From: JBDKVA01 sp039679375
Lineage (GTDB): Bacteria > Bacillota > Clostridia > Acetivibrionales > DTU013
NCBI GenBank assembly: GCA_039679375.1
Contig: JBDKVA010000061.1
Coordinates: 1 to 53,958, forward strand
DNA: 53,958 nucleotides
Direction: 5' to 3'
The position numbers and the translations under genes are program-made. Below are positions 44,250 to 53,204 of the stretch, piece by piece (the first letter of the stretch is position 1; each line of letters opens with the position of its first letter). Under the pieces are notes generated by a model that searched no databases, was not told where the DNA came from, and saw only the letters and a program-made list of their open reading frames with translations.

Positions 44250-45614
44250 AGACCTTTTTATAATTTCCACAGTCCGTTTCGCCATATCAGAAATCTTTAC
44301 GGAACTAAACCCGCTGACTCCTGATGCCAATTGGTCATTTAGGGGGTTTATCCATTTGTCGGGCAAAGCTTTCGCACCGAGAACCATTCCGATTATCGAA
44401 CCGACTGTCGCTCCGTTGCAATCCGTGTCAAAAGCGGCTGATACGGCTATTCCTATGGATTTTTCCAGATCCATCCCGCCAAAAAGCAGACCAATGCATA
44501 CAATCATAGCATTTGATATAGTATGGCACCAATAATGTTGTATTTTTTCGTCGTATAACTCATGAATTCTATCGATTGCCTGCTCCCAGCCTATCCCTTC
44601 CCTTTTCCATGACAGCGTCTTTCTTATGCCGTCCGAAAGCCTGGATTTCTCAGGAATTTGCGAAAGTCCATTCTCAATCAGTTTTTCAGCGTCATTTACC
44701 GCCGCCGCGGCTGAAAGCATGGCAGCTATAAACATTTCGCCGTATATTCCGTTCTTAACATGAGATATTGATGCGTCCCTCCATGCCATTTCGGCCCCAA
44801 GCTGCGGATTGCCCGGAGTAATGTATCCGTAAAAATCGGCCCGTATCTGCGCTCCTATCCATTCTCTGTACGGATTCCTATATCCCGCGGACAATGGCGG
44901 GAACACCAGATTTATGAGATTTCTGTACGCAATCCTCTCTGCCGTACACACATGCAATATCGGGAGGTCCAGCAGCCAGCTTTCAGCTACATTATCGGGC
45001 GTAAATCCAGGCCCATACCTTTCGAGTATCTTTAATCCTATAACGGTATAATTGATATCGTCATCCTCAGGCATATGCCTTACATTGTTTATCCAGCTAA
45101 TTGTTCTGTTTCCGTAATTATAGCACTCATCAGCTATATTGTACCTTTTACGCAAATCATCGGATATTGCCGAAGATATATAATATTTAACGGGATAATT
45201 GCCAGTCTCTTTCAAAAGTCCGGTAATTCTATCCCTGCGCCATCCTTCAATGGGTTTGCCTAACAGGCAGCCCGCACATCTGCCCAGCCACGCGCCATAA
45301 ACCTTGTCATAAAGCATATCTCCGCTCATGTCCGGGATATCAGGCTTCACATTTTTGCCCCGCTCGGGTCTAGTATTTTTTATTTCGGTAATATCGGACG
45401 GTTCAATATACCTAAAATCACTTTCAACAGGCAGCGACGATACCCTGTCAAAAACATCCGCCGCCTGTTTCTCCCTTTCCGGGTCTCCGGGTTTCATAGC
45501 CTGTATCAGCCTCACCCTTTCCTCGTACCCGCGTACATCCTTGCCCTCTTCTTTCCCCTGAAGCAATTCCACATGCAAATCATCCGAATAATTCAGCCAT
45601 ATCATCGATCCCAT
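44214..45614 (-). CDS. ADP-ribosylglycohydrolase-family protein
   Basis: A 466-residue protein. An N-terminal region of about 110 residues is not typical of the family. Then comes the ADP-ribosylglycohydrolase fold: VYGAWLGRCAGCLLGKPIEG, a metal-binding acidic run EDDDINYT, and near the C-terminus DTDCNGATVGSIIGMVLG, the second magnesium-binding motif (DxDxN). The family removes ADP-ribose or related N- or O-glycosides; in catabolic clusters its members may act on other nucleoside- or sugar-like substrates. It starts at ATG 45614 behind AAAGGAG. It is divergent from an AraC gene (45745), with which it probably forms a regulated pair. Confidence 0.85.
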   Translation of the reverse strand: MGSMIWLNYSDDLHVELLQGKEEGKDVRGYEERVRLIQAMKPGDPEREKQAADVFDRVSSLPVESDFRYIEPSDITEIKNTRPERGKNVKPDIPDMSGDMLYDKVYGAWLGRCAGCLLGKPIEGWRRDRITGLLKETGNYPVKYYISSAISDDLRKRYNIADECYNYGNRTISWINNVRHMPEDDDINYTVIGLKILERYGPGFTPDNVAESWLLDLPILHVCTAERIAYRNLINLVFPPLSAGYRNPYREWIGAQIRADFYGYITPGNPQLGAEMAWRDASISHVKNGIYGEMFIAAMLSAAAAVNDAEKLIENGLSQIPEKSRLSDGIRKTLSWKREGIGWEQAIDRIHELYDEKIQHYWCHTISNAMIVCIGLLFGGMDLEKSIGIAVSAAFDTDCNGATVGSIIGMVLGAKALPDKWINPLNDQLASGVSGFSSVKISDMAKRTVEIIKRSEKILMQIILLP

Positions 45615-45674
45615 TTTTCATACTCCTTTATTTTTTGTATTGAAAGCACGGTACATAATAGCGTTAAGTATAGA

Positions 45675-45703
45675 TTGCGAACCGGCCATGCGTATAGTAT
45701 AAT
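45675..45703 (+). promoter_or_regulatory. Sigma-A promoter of the cupin-AraC regulator gene
   Basis: TTGCGA, 17 bases, TATAAT. It is the best match to a standard promoter in the window. Transcription should start near 45710, which rules out a TTG at 45703 as start codon and supports ATG 45745. Confidence 0.75.
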
Positions 45704-45744
45704 TGAATAATGTTATTAATTCCTCCATAAAAGGTGCAATTTTT

Positions 45745-46650
45745 ATGCAAAAACGACCACCGCTTATAAAAAATCCCGGATCCGGAGTAAATCTGATTTA
45801 TGATCCTTCCGACCTCGATCCGGAATTTCCGGTATCGGGAGGCAATAAAGAAACAACGCCTGATTCCGACCCTTTAACTTTTCTGCATTACCATGATCAG
45901 CTTGAAATAGGATATTGCTGTAAAGGCTCAGGCATATTCATCGTTGATGATAAAATGCTCCCTTTCTCCGAAGGTGATGCAAGTGTAATTTTCCATAACG
46001 AGCTGCATATTGCCAAAAGCAACCCCGGGGAACCAAGCTATTGGTATTTCATCGTTATTAACCCGGTAAAACTCCTGAACAACATTGAACCGGATAATTT
46101 TTCACAATTGTTCAAGTGCATCGACGGTAACCGGCATTTTTGCAATATAATTAATTCAAAAAACAGTCCCGATATTATTATAATTATAAGAGAGATCATT
46201 AAAGAAGTCCGTGAAGAAAGCATCCTGAATAAATATGCAATAAAGGGCTTAGTCCTTTGTCTGATGGTAAAGTTAACCAGGATGTTTGACGAATCGGGCT
46301 TAACAGTCTGCTCTGCTAAGCATAATGACATAATACGCATTTCTCCCGCTCTGGATTATATATATAGAAACTATACACAAAAAATAGACGTTAAAAAACT
46401 AGCTGATATGTGTAAAATGAGTATTACAAATTTCAGAAGAATGTTCGGAAAGACTATGGGTATGTCGCCTTATGAGTATGTAATAAATTTTAGAATACAT
46501 ATGGCATCTATTTTATTGAAAAACACCGGCATGAGCATTTTGGATATTTCCATGCAGACCGGATATGATACGTTATCCTGTTTTAACCGGTATTTTAAGA
46601 AAATAACCGGTATGCGGCCCAAAGAGTTGCGCAGGCAATCTTCCGGCTAA
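45745..46650 (+). CDS. AraC-family regulator with cupin sensing domain
   Basis: A 301-residue regulator. An N-terminal cupin (HYHDQLEIGYCCKGSGIF, then FSEGDASVIF) binds a small ligand, and the C-terminal ~100 residues hold two helix-turn-helices (VKKLADMCKMSITNFRRMFG, then ILDISMQTGYDTLSCFNRYF). The start is ATG 45745, eight bases after AAAGGTG. It is divergent from the ADP-ribosylglycohydrolase-family gene, its likely target, and convergent with the oxidoreductase gene at 46716. Confidence 0.92.
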   Translation: MQKRPPLIKNPGSGVNLIYDPSDLDPEFPVSGGNKETTPDSDPLTFLHYHDQLEIGYCCKGSGIFIVDDKMLPFSEGDASVIFHNELHIAKSNPGEPSYWYFIVINPVKLLNNIEPDNFSQLFKCIDGNRHFCNIINSKNSPDIIIIIREIIKEVREESILNKYAIKGLVLCLMVKLTRMFDESGLTVCSAKHNDIIRISPALDYIYRNYTQKIDVKKLADMCKMSITNFRRMFGKTMGMSPYEYVINFRIHMASILLKNTGMSILDISMQTGYDTLSCFNRYFKKITGMRPKELRRQSSG

Positions 46651-46715
46651 AAACATCATATAAGTTTGTATAAAATGCTCCTTCTCCTATTATTTCTATA
46701 TTCATAAGCTTCAAG

Positions 46716-47876
46716 CTAATAGGATTTCCTGACGTCAAGCGTCTTTTCCTCTGTTTTTAGCTTTACATAAGAAGAATTTTTAATTCTTTCCTGCAGCTTC
46801 GCGAGAAAAAGGTCTTCATCCATCGGAAGCTCCACCCAGCCATCCGTCCATGCAGAAAGGTGCATCGCGTTGGACAGCGTCAGGCCATTGATGCCCTCGA
46901 TACCCGGAGCCAGAAGAGGCGTGCCGTTTTGTATGGCCGACGCCCAATTTGTCATAATTCCAAGATGGCCGGTTTCAGTACCTTTGACAGGTACCTCGCA
47001 GATCCAGTTCTCCGGCTCTCCGAATCCGCTTGTACACTCTCTGTTAAACTGCCTTTCCGGAACAGTCAGATGCCAAAATTTCAGCTGCCCGTTTTCTATG
47101 ACAACCTTTCCCTTATCCCCAAGGATCTCCAGGCGGTTTGTGCCGGGAGTATCGGCTGTACTGGTAATAAAGACACCGGTAGCGCCATTTTCATATTCCA
47201 TATAGGCTGTTACATCGTCTTCCACTTCGATATTGTGATACTTTCCAAATGCCATAAAGGAACGGACACGCTTCGGCATACCGCAAATCCACTGCCATAA
47301 ATCCAACTGATGGGGACATTGGTTCAAAAGGACGCCTCCCCCTTCTCCAGCCCAGGTAGCGCGCCATCCGCCTGAATTATAATAACTCTGCGAGCGGTAC
47401 CAGGTTGTTATAATCCAGTTAATTCGTTTGATATTCCCCAGCTCACCTGTCAGAACCAATTCCCTTACCTTTTGGTAAAGCGGATTTGTACGCTGATTAT
47501 ACATAATACCGAATACCTTGTCGGTCCTGTATGCAGCTTCGTTCATTTCCCTGACCTGCTTTACATAAACGCCTGCCGGTTTTTCAATCAGTACATGAAG
47601 ATTATTTTCAAAAGCCTGGATAGCCAGCGCAGGATGGTCGTAATGCGGTGTTGCAATCATTACAGCATCTGCAGTATGAGCCGCGAAGAAAGCTTCGGAT
47701 TTATCAAACAACTGCACCGTATCTCCAAAGGTTTCTTTTGCCCATTTAAGACGTGCGGGATTGCAGTCGCAAACCGCGGTCAATTGCGCTCCGGGCACTT
47801 CTCCGTCGGCGATCTGTCTTGCATGCTTGCTACCCATGTTTCCAATGCCAATTACTCCAATACGTACTTTATCCAT
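46716..47876 (-). CDS. Gfo/Idh/MocA-family oxidoreductase
   Basis: A 386-residue NAD(P)-dependent sugar or inositol dehydrogenase-like protein. The Rossmann fold starts RIGVIGIGNMGSKHARQIAD, the EKP motif is in VLIEKPAGVYVKQV, and the substrate domain includes GGGVLLNQCPHQLDLWQW, with the likely catalytic His in CPHQLDLW. It starts at ATG 47876 behind AGGAGG. It is the third gene of an operon with two TIM-barrel isomerases, an arrangement like inositol- or keto-sugar catabolism (oxidation, isomerisation). Confidence 0.9.
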   Translation of the reverse strand: MDKVRIGVIGIGNMGSKHARQIADGEVPGAQLTAVCDCNPARLKWAKETFGDTVQLFDKSEAFFAAHTADAVMIATPHYDHPALAIQAFENNLHVLIEKPAGVYVKQVREMNEAAYRTDKVFGIMYNQRTNPLYQKVRELVLTGELGNIKRINWIITTWYRSQSYYNSGGWRATWAGEGGGVLLNQCPHQLDLWQWICGMPKRVRSFMAFGKYHNIEVEDDVTAYMEYENGATGVFITSTADTPGTNRLEILGDKGKVVIENGQLKFWHLTVPERQFNRECTSGFGEPENWICEVPVKGTETGHLGIMTNWASAIQNGTPLLAPGIEGINGLTLSNAMHLSAWTDGWVELPMDEDLFLAKLQERIKNSSYVKLKTEEKTLDVRKSY

Positions 47877-47895
47877 GATTTCCTCCTATCTCCCC

Positions 47896-48741
47896 TTACC
47901 TTAATATTTTCTTCAATGCTTCCAGGGCAATCGCAAACTGCCTGGGTCCGCCCTCCGGCAGTTTGTTAACCGGTGAAGCAGGTTCCAGCGCTGCAAAACC
48001 TGCGAAATCCGCGAGGTGCGGTTCCAGTGAAAGAAATCCCATAAAACCCATGTTCTTTAGCTCTGCCAGAATATCCTTCAGCCTTCCGTCGCCGAAGCCG
48101 GACGGAACTACACTGTGGTCTTTATAGAGAGCATCCTTGATATGCATATACACGACATGCTCCTTCAGCATGTTAAATGCTTCTGGGTAAGTTTTAACAT
48201 CACATTGTACAAAGTTTGCCGGATCAAATATCGCTTTCATATAGCTGCAGTTCATTGTCTCCAATAAATCAAGACAACGTTCGGCGGTGTCTCCGTAAAT
48301 TCCCTTTTCATTTTCATGCAGCAGCGTCAATCCTGTACCTTCTGCAGCCTTTATGAACCGGCTCCACCTGTCCATGACCTCGTCCCTGTACAGGCTGGGA
48401 TTTTTACCTTCCGGTATGTAAAAGCTGAACATCCGTATGTATTGTGTCTTCAGTATTTTAGCGATTTGTACAGTATGTCTGAAAAGTTCCAGATGAGGTG
48501 CAAAATCATCCGTAATTTTGATCTTTCCGATTGGCGAACCTACGGCAGAAATACTGAAGCCTCTGGCATCGAGCTGCCTTTTTAGTTCTCTCACTTCTTC
48601 CAGAGAATAGTGAACCAGATTTTTCCCGTTGACGCCGCGCATTTCAATATGCTTGATGCCATACTGATCAAGCACATCCATCTGTGTTGCCAGCATAGGA
48701 TCAATTTCATCCGCAAAAGCGCTTAATACAAATTTGCCCAT
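47896..48741 (-). CDS. Sugar phosphate isomerase/epimerase, TIM barrel
   Basis: A 281-residue AP-endonuclease-2-family TIM barrel. Metal-ligand-type positions include LLHENEKG (Glu), KAIFDPANF (Asp), YMHIKDAL (His) and LSLEPHL (Glu), all intact. It starts at ATG 48741 behind CGGAGG, 19 bp upstream of the oxidoreductase gene. Likely an IolE/IolI-like isomerase or epimerase acting on the oxidised product of its neighbour. Confidence 0.88.
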   Translation of the reverse strand: MGKFVLSAFADEIDPMLATQMDVLDQYGIKHIEMRGVNGKNLVHYSLEEVRELKRQLDARGFSISAVGSPIGKIKITDDFAPHLELFRHTVQIAKILKTQYIRMFSFYIPEGKNPSLYRDEVMDRWSRFIKAAEGTGLTLLHENEKGIYGDTAERCLDLLETMNCSYMKAIFDPANFVQCDVKTYPEAFNMLKEHVVYMHIKDALYKDHSVVPSGFGDGRLKDILAELKNMGFMGFLSLEPHLADFAGFAALEPASPVNKLPEGGPRQFAIALEALKKILR

Positions 48742-48818
48742 TTTATTTCCTCCGTTATCATATATTTCACTGCCGATATTAAACTCAGTCTCTCAACCCA
48801 ATAGTCTCAGCTGATACT

Positions 48819-49580
48819 TCAAAAGAACCTCTTCAAATACGTTAAGCTCATTTGAAGGCTTTCAAAGGGATCACGCCGGCATTCATCCTGTTCCACGGCA
48901 TACCACTGCACCTTTGTTTCTTTGCAGGCATCAATGATAGCACGCCAGTTTAAGTTACCCTCTCCGATTTCAGCGAACTGCTGCTGTCTGTCTTTGATGG
49001 CCATATCCTTAAAATGGACAACCTCCATACGCCCTTCCACTTTTTTAATCCACTCCACCGGATTTGCGCCTCCAGCCTGAATCCAGTAAGTATCAAGCTC
49101 AAATCCAAAGGTTTCCGGATCTGTGTTGGACAACAGCAAATCCATCCCTGTCATCCCATCAAACTTTTCAAACTCAAAATTGTGATCATGATAAATGAAC
49201 TTAAGACCCCGGTCAAATATCTTCTTTGACACCTCATTGAATTCTTTCGCAAAAGCTATGTATCCATCCCTGCTGCTTCTGAACTGCTGAGGCATCGACC
49301 CCAGCCCGACAAACCTGCAATCCCAGGTTTTATGGTCCCTGATTACCGCTTCCAGATCGTTTTTCAAGCGGTCATAGGAAATATGCGTTGCACAGATCCT
49401 GACACCCGCTTCATCCGCTAGCTGCTTTAGAACATGAGGATCGACCAGTCCGACACCGGAAGCTTGAACTGCATTGTACCCGATTGTCTTTACCTTTTTT
49501 AATGTTTGTCCGATATCTTCAGGCGTCTTGAGAAAATTTCTTAATGTGTATAATTGTGCCGCAACATTCATTTTGTTCAT
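48819..49580 (-). CDS. Sugar phosphate isomerase/epimerase, TIM barrel
   Basis: A 253-residue protein of the same fold, from a different subgroup: AAQLYTLRNFLKTPEDIGQT, then YHDHNFEFE, ELDTYWIQAGGANP, VHFKDMA and YAVEQDECRRDP, with the Glu, Asp, His and Glu ligands in order. The start is ATG 49580, behind GGAGTGA; an in-frame ATG 17 codons upstream lacks a site. It is the first gene of the operon, divergent from the AraC gene at 49798. Confidence 0.88.
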   Translation of the reverse strand: MNKMNVAAQLYTLRNFLKTPEDIGQTLKKVKTIGYNAVQASGVGLVDPHVLKQLADEAGVRICATHISYDRLKNDLEAVIRDHKTWDCRFVGLGSMPQQFRSSRDGYIAFAKEFNEVSKKIFDRGLKFIYHDHNFEFEKFDGMTGMDLLLSNTDPETFGFELDTYWIQAGGANPVEWIKKVEGRMEVVHFKDMAIKDRQQQFAEIGEGNLNWRAIIDACKETKVQWYAVEQDECRRDPFESLQMSLTYLKRFF

Positions 49581-49729
49581 TACAATCACTCCATCAATAA
49601 TATTCCTTGGTATTTTCCCACAGCTGTACATTTTCCCTAAAATTTAATAAAATAAGCTGTTTTATATAGAAATTCTATTATATAATTAAACGGTAATCTT
49701 GTCTTATATTGATAAAAATATTGTTTTTC

Positions 49730-49777
49730 TTGACATTATACTGTGAACAGCCTATGGAAATCTGTGATCGTTCACAG
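49730..49777 (+). promoter_or_regulatory. Promoter and bracketing inverted repeat of the AraC gene
   Basis: TTGACA (49730-49735), 17 bases, TATGGA (49753-49758). CTGTGAAC (49741-49748) lies in the spacer and GTTCACAG (49770-49777) just past the predicted start, so an 8-bp inverted repeat brackets the -10 box. This fits autorepression by the AraC-type product, or control of both divergent genes. Confidence 0.6.
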
Positions 49778-49797
49778 TATATATATTGAGGTACTTT

Positions 49798-50637
49798 ATG
49801 GATATATGTTATAAAAACATAGAAGAGCAAATACAGTACAGGCGTGCGATAACTGAAAACCCGCAACCGGCGGATTTTCACCTTCATAACCACTTCGAAA
49901 TCTACTTTTTCATCTCCGGTAATGTAAATTATTTTATTGAGAAAAAAGTATACTCATTGCATTTTGGCGATCTTTTGCTCATGAACAGTCATGAAATACA
50001 CAAGCCGTCCTTTTATCCGGGTGAGGCTTATGAAAGAGTTGTAATCCATTTTGATCCGGCGTTGGCACAGTCTTTTAGCACTCCCTCCTTCAACCTGTTG
50101 AATTGCTTTACCAATCGCCCGTCAGGCGAACAAAACCTCATCAGCTTAAGCATTAAACAGAGTGAAGAAATACTGAAGCTGTTTGATAAAATTGAAGCTT
50201 TGGGAGTTGAATCTGCAAATGGCTCTGATATTTTAAAGCTGGCAGGTCTCCTTGAAGTGTTGGTCTTTATCAACAGGGTTTATTCCAATACACTTCCGCC
50301 GGAGCTTGAGTCGCCCAGTATACCGGAAAAGCTTGTGCCTGTATTGGACTATATTGATATGAATTTGGAAAGTGATCTTTCATTGGAATTTCTCGAGCGC
50401 CATTTTTATATTAACCGTTTTTATTTATCACGAATATTCAAACAGGTTACAGGCAGCAGCCTCCATGAGTACATCCGGTATAAAAGGGTTTCAAAAGCTA
50501 AAAAGCTTCTCTCGGAGGGGTTTAATGTTACAGAGGCATGCACAAAATCAGGCTTCAACGACTATTCCAATTTCCTTCGGATGTTTAAGAGAACTGTAGG
50601 CATCTCTCCAGGCCAGTATAAAAAAAGTGAAAAATAG
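49798..50637 (+). CDS. AraC-family regulator with cupin sensing domain
   Basis: A 279-residue regulator. The N-terminal cupin shows FHLHNHFEIYFFISGNVNYF and LHFGDLLLMNSHEIHKPSFY. The C-terminal AraC domain has LEFLERHFYINRFYLSRIFK and VTEACTKSGFNDYSNFLRMF. The start is ATG 49798, five bases after GAGGT; the TTG four codons upstream overlaps that site. It is divergent from the isomerase/oxidoreductase operon, the likely target. Confidence 0.92.
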   Translation: MDICYKNIEEQIQYRRAITENPQPADFHLHNHFEIYFFISGNVNYFIEKKVYSLHFGDLLLMNSHEIHKPSFYPGEAYERVVIHFDPALAQSFSTPSFNLLNCFTNRPSGEQNLISLSIKQSEEILKLFDKIEALGVESANGSDILKLAGLLEVLVFINRVYSNTLPPELESPSIPEKLVPVLDYIDMNLESDLSLEFLERHFYINRFYLSRIFKQVTGSSLHEYIRYKRVSKAKKLLSEGFNVTEACTKSGFNDYSNFLRMFKRTVGISPGQYKKSEK

Positions 50638-50698
50638 CTTCACCGAAATAAAAGCACAATACGGGCCGACACAATAATCGAAATGGTTGGAATGCCAT

Positions 50699-51724
50699 TT
50701 ATTGATTGATTGCATGATACAGCTTCAGGCTATCTGTCCACCTGCCCTCCTCAGTACTGCCCATTACCACGCAAAGATATAACTCATCATCAATATATGC
50801 GGAAGAAACCAAACAGCAGCCGGCATCTTCGCTCTTTCCTGTTTTCAACCCGGCCGCGCATTCATAGTAATATTGACTGTCCGGGTTGATCAGTTCATTA
50901 GTATTGTAATATGTCGCCTCCTGACCGCTCAGCCAAACATCAGAAATACGGTAGCTGCCGGCAATTTCGCTTAAAAGGTCCGATCCCCGGAACTCCCTGG
51001 CAATACAGGCAAGATCCAGTGCCGTTGTGTATTGACCGTCCGCATCATAACCGTCGGGTCTGGTAAAGTTTGAATTGACAGCGCCTATGTCTGCGGCTTT
51101 TTCATTCATTGCCGCAATAAAGGCCTTGAGGGCTTCATCAATGGAAATATTATTATCTCCGCGTATCCTTCTCCCTGTAAAAACACCAAGAGCATAAGCG
51201 GCATCGTTCCCGGACGGCAGCAAAAGGGCGTTTAATAATTGACGGACGGTCAACCTGTTTCCAGGATTCAACCATGCTCGTGAAGCGTCCTCTGCTATCA
51301 GTTTTATTTCCCGCCCGACCAAAACCTCATCGTCATCATCGCAGTAATCCAAAACGGTTACGGCAGTGAGCATTTTAGCCGTACTTGCCGGAGCAATCCG
51401 CTGATTGCTTTCCTTTTCATACAGCACTGTATTTGAGCTGATATTCCATAAGTATGCACTTTCCGCTTTAATGTCCACGGAGATTCTTTTTGCATCATAT
51501 GCATCGGATGACTGTTCGGAAATGACCGGATTGTTTTCGGTTGAAATTACGGGTGTTTGTACTTCATTGTTCGTTTTTGAACAACCTATAATAAGAAAAG
51601 AAATCAAAATAAACATCACAGGAACAGCTATATTACCTGCGCCGTTATGCTCTTTTCGATAATTGCCGTCTACTTTTTTAATAATCCCTATCTTTCCGCA
51701 GTACAGCCCTAACATTGAAACCAT
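50699..51724 (-). CDS. Serine-type D-Ala-D-Ala carboxypeptidase (DacA/VanY-G-like)
   Basis: Penicillin-binding-type peptidase trimming the terminal D-Ala of the cell-wall stem peptide. All three catalytic motifs are intact: SxxK as STAK (Ser114, Lys117), SGN (Ser171, Asn173) and KTG (Lys294-Gly296). The N-terminus is unusual: about 33 polar residues come before the hydrophobic segment (VPVMFILISFLIIG), which ends with Cys48 in a lipobox-like LIIGC, so the protein may be a lipoprotein or a membrane-anchored enzyme. At 341 residues it is shorter than DacA and lacks the usual C-terminal domain. It starts at ATG 51724 behind AGGAGG. The vanRS pair lies upstream on the same strand. Confidence 0.92.
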   Translation of the reverse strand: MVSMLGLYCGKIGIIKKVDGNYRKEHNGAGNIAVPVMFILISFLIIGCSKTNNEVQTPVISTENNPVISEQSSDAYDAKRISVDIKAESAYLWNISSNTVLYEKESNQRIAPASTAKMLTAVTVLDYCDDDDEVLVGREIKLIAEDASRAWLNPGNRLTVRQLLNALLLPSGNDAAYALGVFTGRRIRGDNNISIDEALKAFIAAMNEKAADIGAVNSNFTRPDGYDADGQYTTALDLACIAREFRGSDLLSEIAGSYRISDVWLSGQEATYYNTNELINPDSQYYYECAAGLKTGKSEDAGCCLVSSAYIDDELYLCVVMGSTEEGRWTDSLKLYHAINQ

Positions 51725-52070
51725 ACGACAACCTCCTAAAAACCATGTCCCTTTTGATAAAATTATTCTACCGAAAAGAGACAGCGTACACTTTAATATG
51801 AGGTTGTTAATTTATTAAGAAATAATAGAGAAGTTGCTGAGATTTTACCAAGAAAATTCCCTTCGCTCATGACTTTAACCCCGAAGTGAATTTTCTTGTC
51901 CGCTATGGGACCCTATGGTCCCCTTCGGCAGATGCCTTATTCGCTCGACTTGCATCCTGAGCACCCTCCTTAAACCGGGAAAGGGGATTCCCCTTTCCAA
52001 ACCCTAGCATAGGAACTTTTTAGGATGTTTATAAATTCCTATGCTTAAATAAAGTAAGGCCATCTTCTGC
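51725..52070. other. Folded non-coding spacer between vanS and the carboxypeptidase gene
   Basis: A 346-bp gap with four successive inverted repeats: AAGAAAATTC, CTTCG with their complements (51850-51907); GGGACC, four bases, GGTCCC (51915-51930 region); GGAAAGGGG, three bases, CCCCTTTCC (about 51978-51998); and AGCATAGGAA with TTCCTATGCT (52006-52045). On the minus strand the middle part contains ATGCAAGTCGAGCGAA, identical over 16 bases to the start of the 16S rRNA V1 region. No coding frame is seen. It may be a mobile miniature element, a structured RNA or a compound terminator. Confidence 0.55.
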
Positions 52071-53204
52071 CTAACTCAAATGTGTGTTTGGCAGCGTAAT
52101 CGTAAACGTCGTTTGGGAATTATCACTTTTGGCCTCTATCGTACCCCCATGAAGCGTTACGATATCTTTGGCAATGGCAAGGCCTAAACCTGCGCCGCCT
52201 GTGGCTGTGGAGCGGGCATCGTCCAGCCGGTAGAATTTTTCAAAAATAGAACCCAGTTTTTCATGCGGAATCGTCCCTGCATTTTCAAATCGGATAATAG
52301 CTTTATTATCCCGTATCTCTGCTATTATGCTGATAATGCTGCCTTCGTCGCTGTAAACAATAGCATTTTTCAAAATGTTATTGAATACCCTTGCCAGCTT
52401 GTCGGAGTCACCGTAGATCGTCATATCCTCTGCAGCATGGATAGCCACCTGCTTACCATTTGCGGAAAGCTGGGGATATACTTCATCTGCCAGTTGTATC
52501 AGCATGTAATACAGGTCGATGCTTTCTTTTTTCAAAGGAACTGTTTGTAGATTATAACGTGTAATTTCGAAAAACTCATTAATCAGATTTTCCAGTCTAT
52601 AAGCCTTATCCAGCGTAATATGGACATACTTCGCTTTTTGCTCTGCCGGCATATCGGGCGTTTCATCAAGCAGGCTCAAATAGCCTATTACTGAAGTAAG
52701 GGGTGTTCTTATATCATGCGCCAGATAAACAACAAGGTCATTTTTGCGTTGCTCGGCTTCCTGCGCTTCCCTGGCCCGTCTTTCCAATTTGTCTTTCACC
52801 TGGTTTAGCTTTTCTTCCATAAAATTGAGTTCGCGGGACATAGTAATTTTATATTGAGTTTCTTCCGCCAACTGATCTACGCCTACGACTATTTCATCAA
52901 AATACTTTGTAAACCATGACAATGAAAAGCGGAATAAAGTCACGAAGAAAATAATAATCGTCACTATCATAACTGTATCAATATTGTTTCTCACATAAAA
53001 GTGGTAGACACCAACGGCATGATCCCATTCAAGACCGAAGGCTATGCTAATGAACTGAGTAATCTTGTTGCCGATGTATCCTCTTCCGATAGACCGCAAA
53101 AATAGAACAATCAGGATGGCAATTACAAGAATGGCCAGCGTTTGAAAAAACATTTTCCGAATGAGTCTGGCATAAGGTTTACCGCGTAATATCCTATTTT
53201 TCAA
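52071..53204 (-). CDS. Sensor histidine kinase, VanS type
   Basis: A 377-residue membrane kinase. Two TM segments (~19-37 and ~78-95) flank a short extracellular loop of about 40 residues, followed by a long coiled-coil linker and the kinase core: H-box YLAHDIRTPLTS with His163, then N-box (NILKNAIVYS) and G-boxes (EKFYRLDDARS, then GGAGLGLAIA). This layout matches VanS-like kinases of the VanG type. The start is TTG 53204, overlapping the end of the regulator gene by 11 bp; no ATG is available nearby. The signal is presumably cell-wall stress, by family. Confidence 0.88.
   Translation of the reverse strand: MKNRILRGKPYARLIRKMFFQTLAILVIAILIVLFLRSIGRGYIGNKITQFISIAFGLEWDHAVGVYHFYVRNNIDTVMIVTIIIFFVTLFRFSLSWFTKYFDEIVVGVDQLAEETQYKITMSRELNFMEEKLNQVKDKLERRAREAQEAEQRKNDLVVYLAHDIRTPLTSVIGYLSLLDETPDMPAEQKAKYVHITLDKAYRLENLINEFFEITRYNLQTVPLKKESIDLYYMLIQLADEVYPQLSANGKQVAIHAAEDMTIYGDSDKLARVFNNILKNAIVYSDEGSIISIIAEIRDNKAIIRFENAGTIPHEKLGSIFEKFYRLDDARSTATGGAGLGLAIAKDIVTLHGGTIEAKSDNSQTTFTITLPNTHLS

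Noticed and set aside
51930..51965. A 16S rRNA gene fragment.
   Set aside because: Only a 16-base identity with weak flanking similarity. No rRNA helices or continuous homology follow, so it is not annotated as rRNA.
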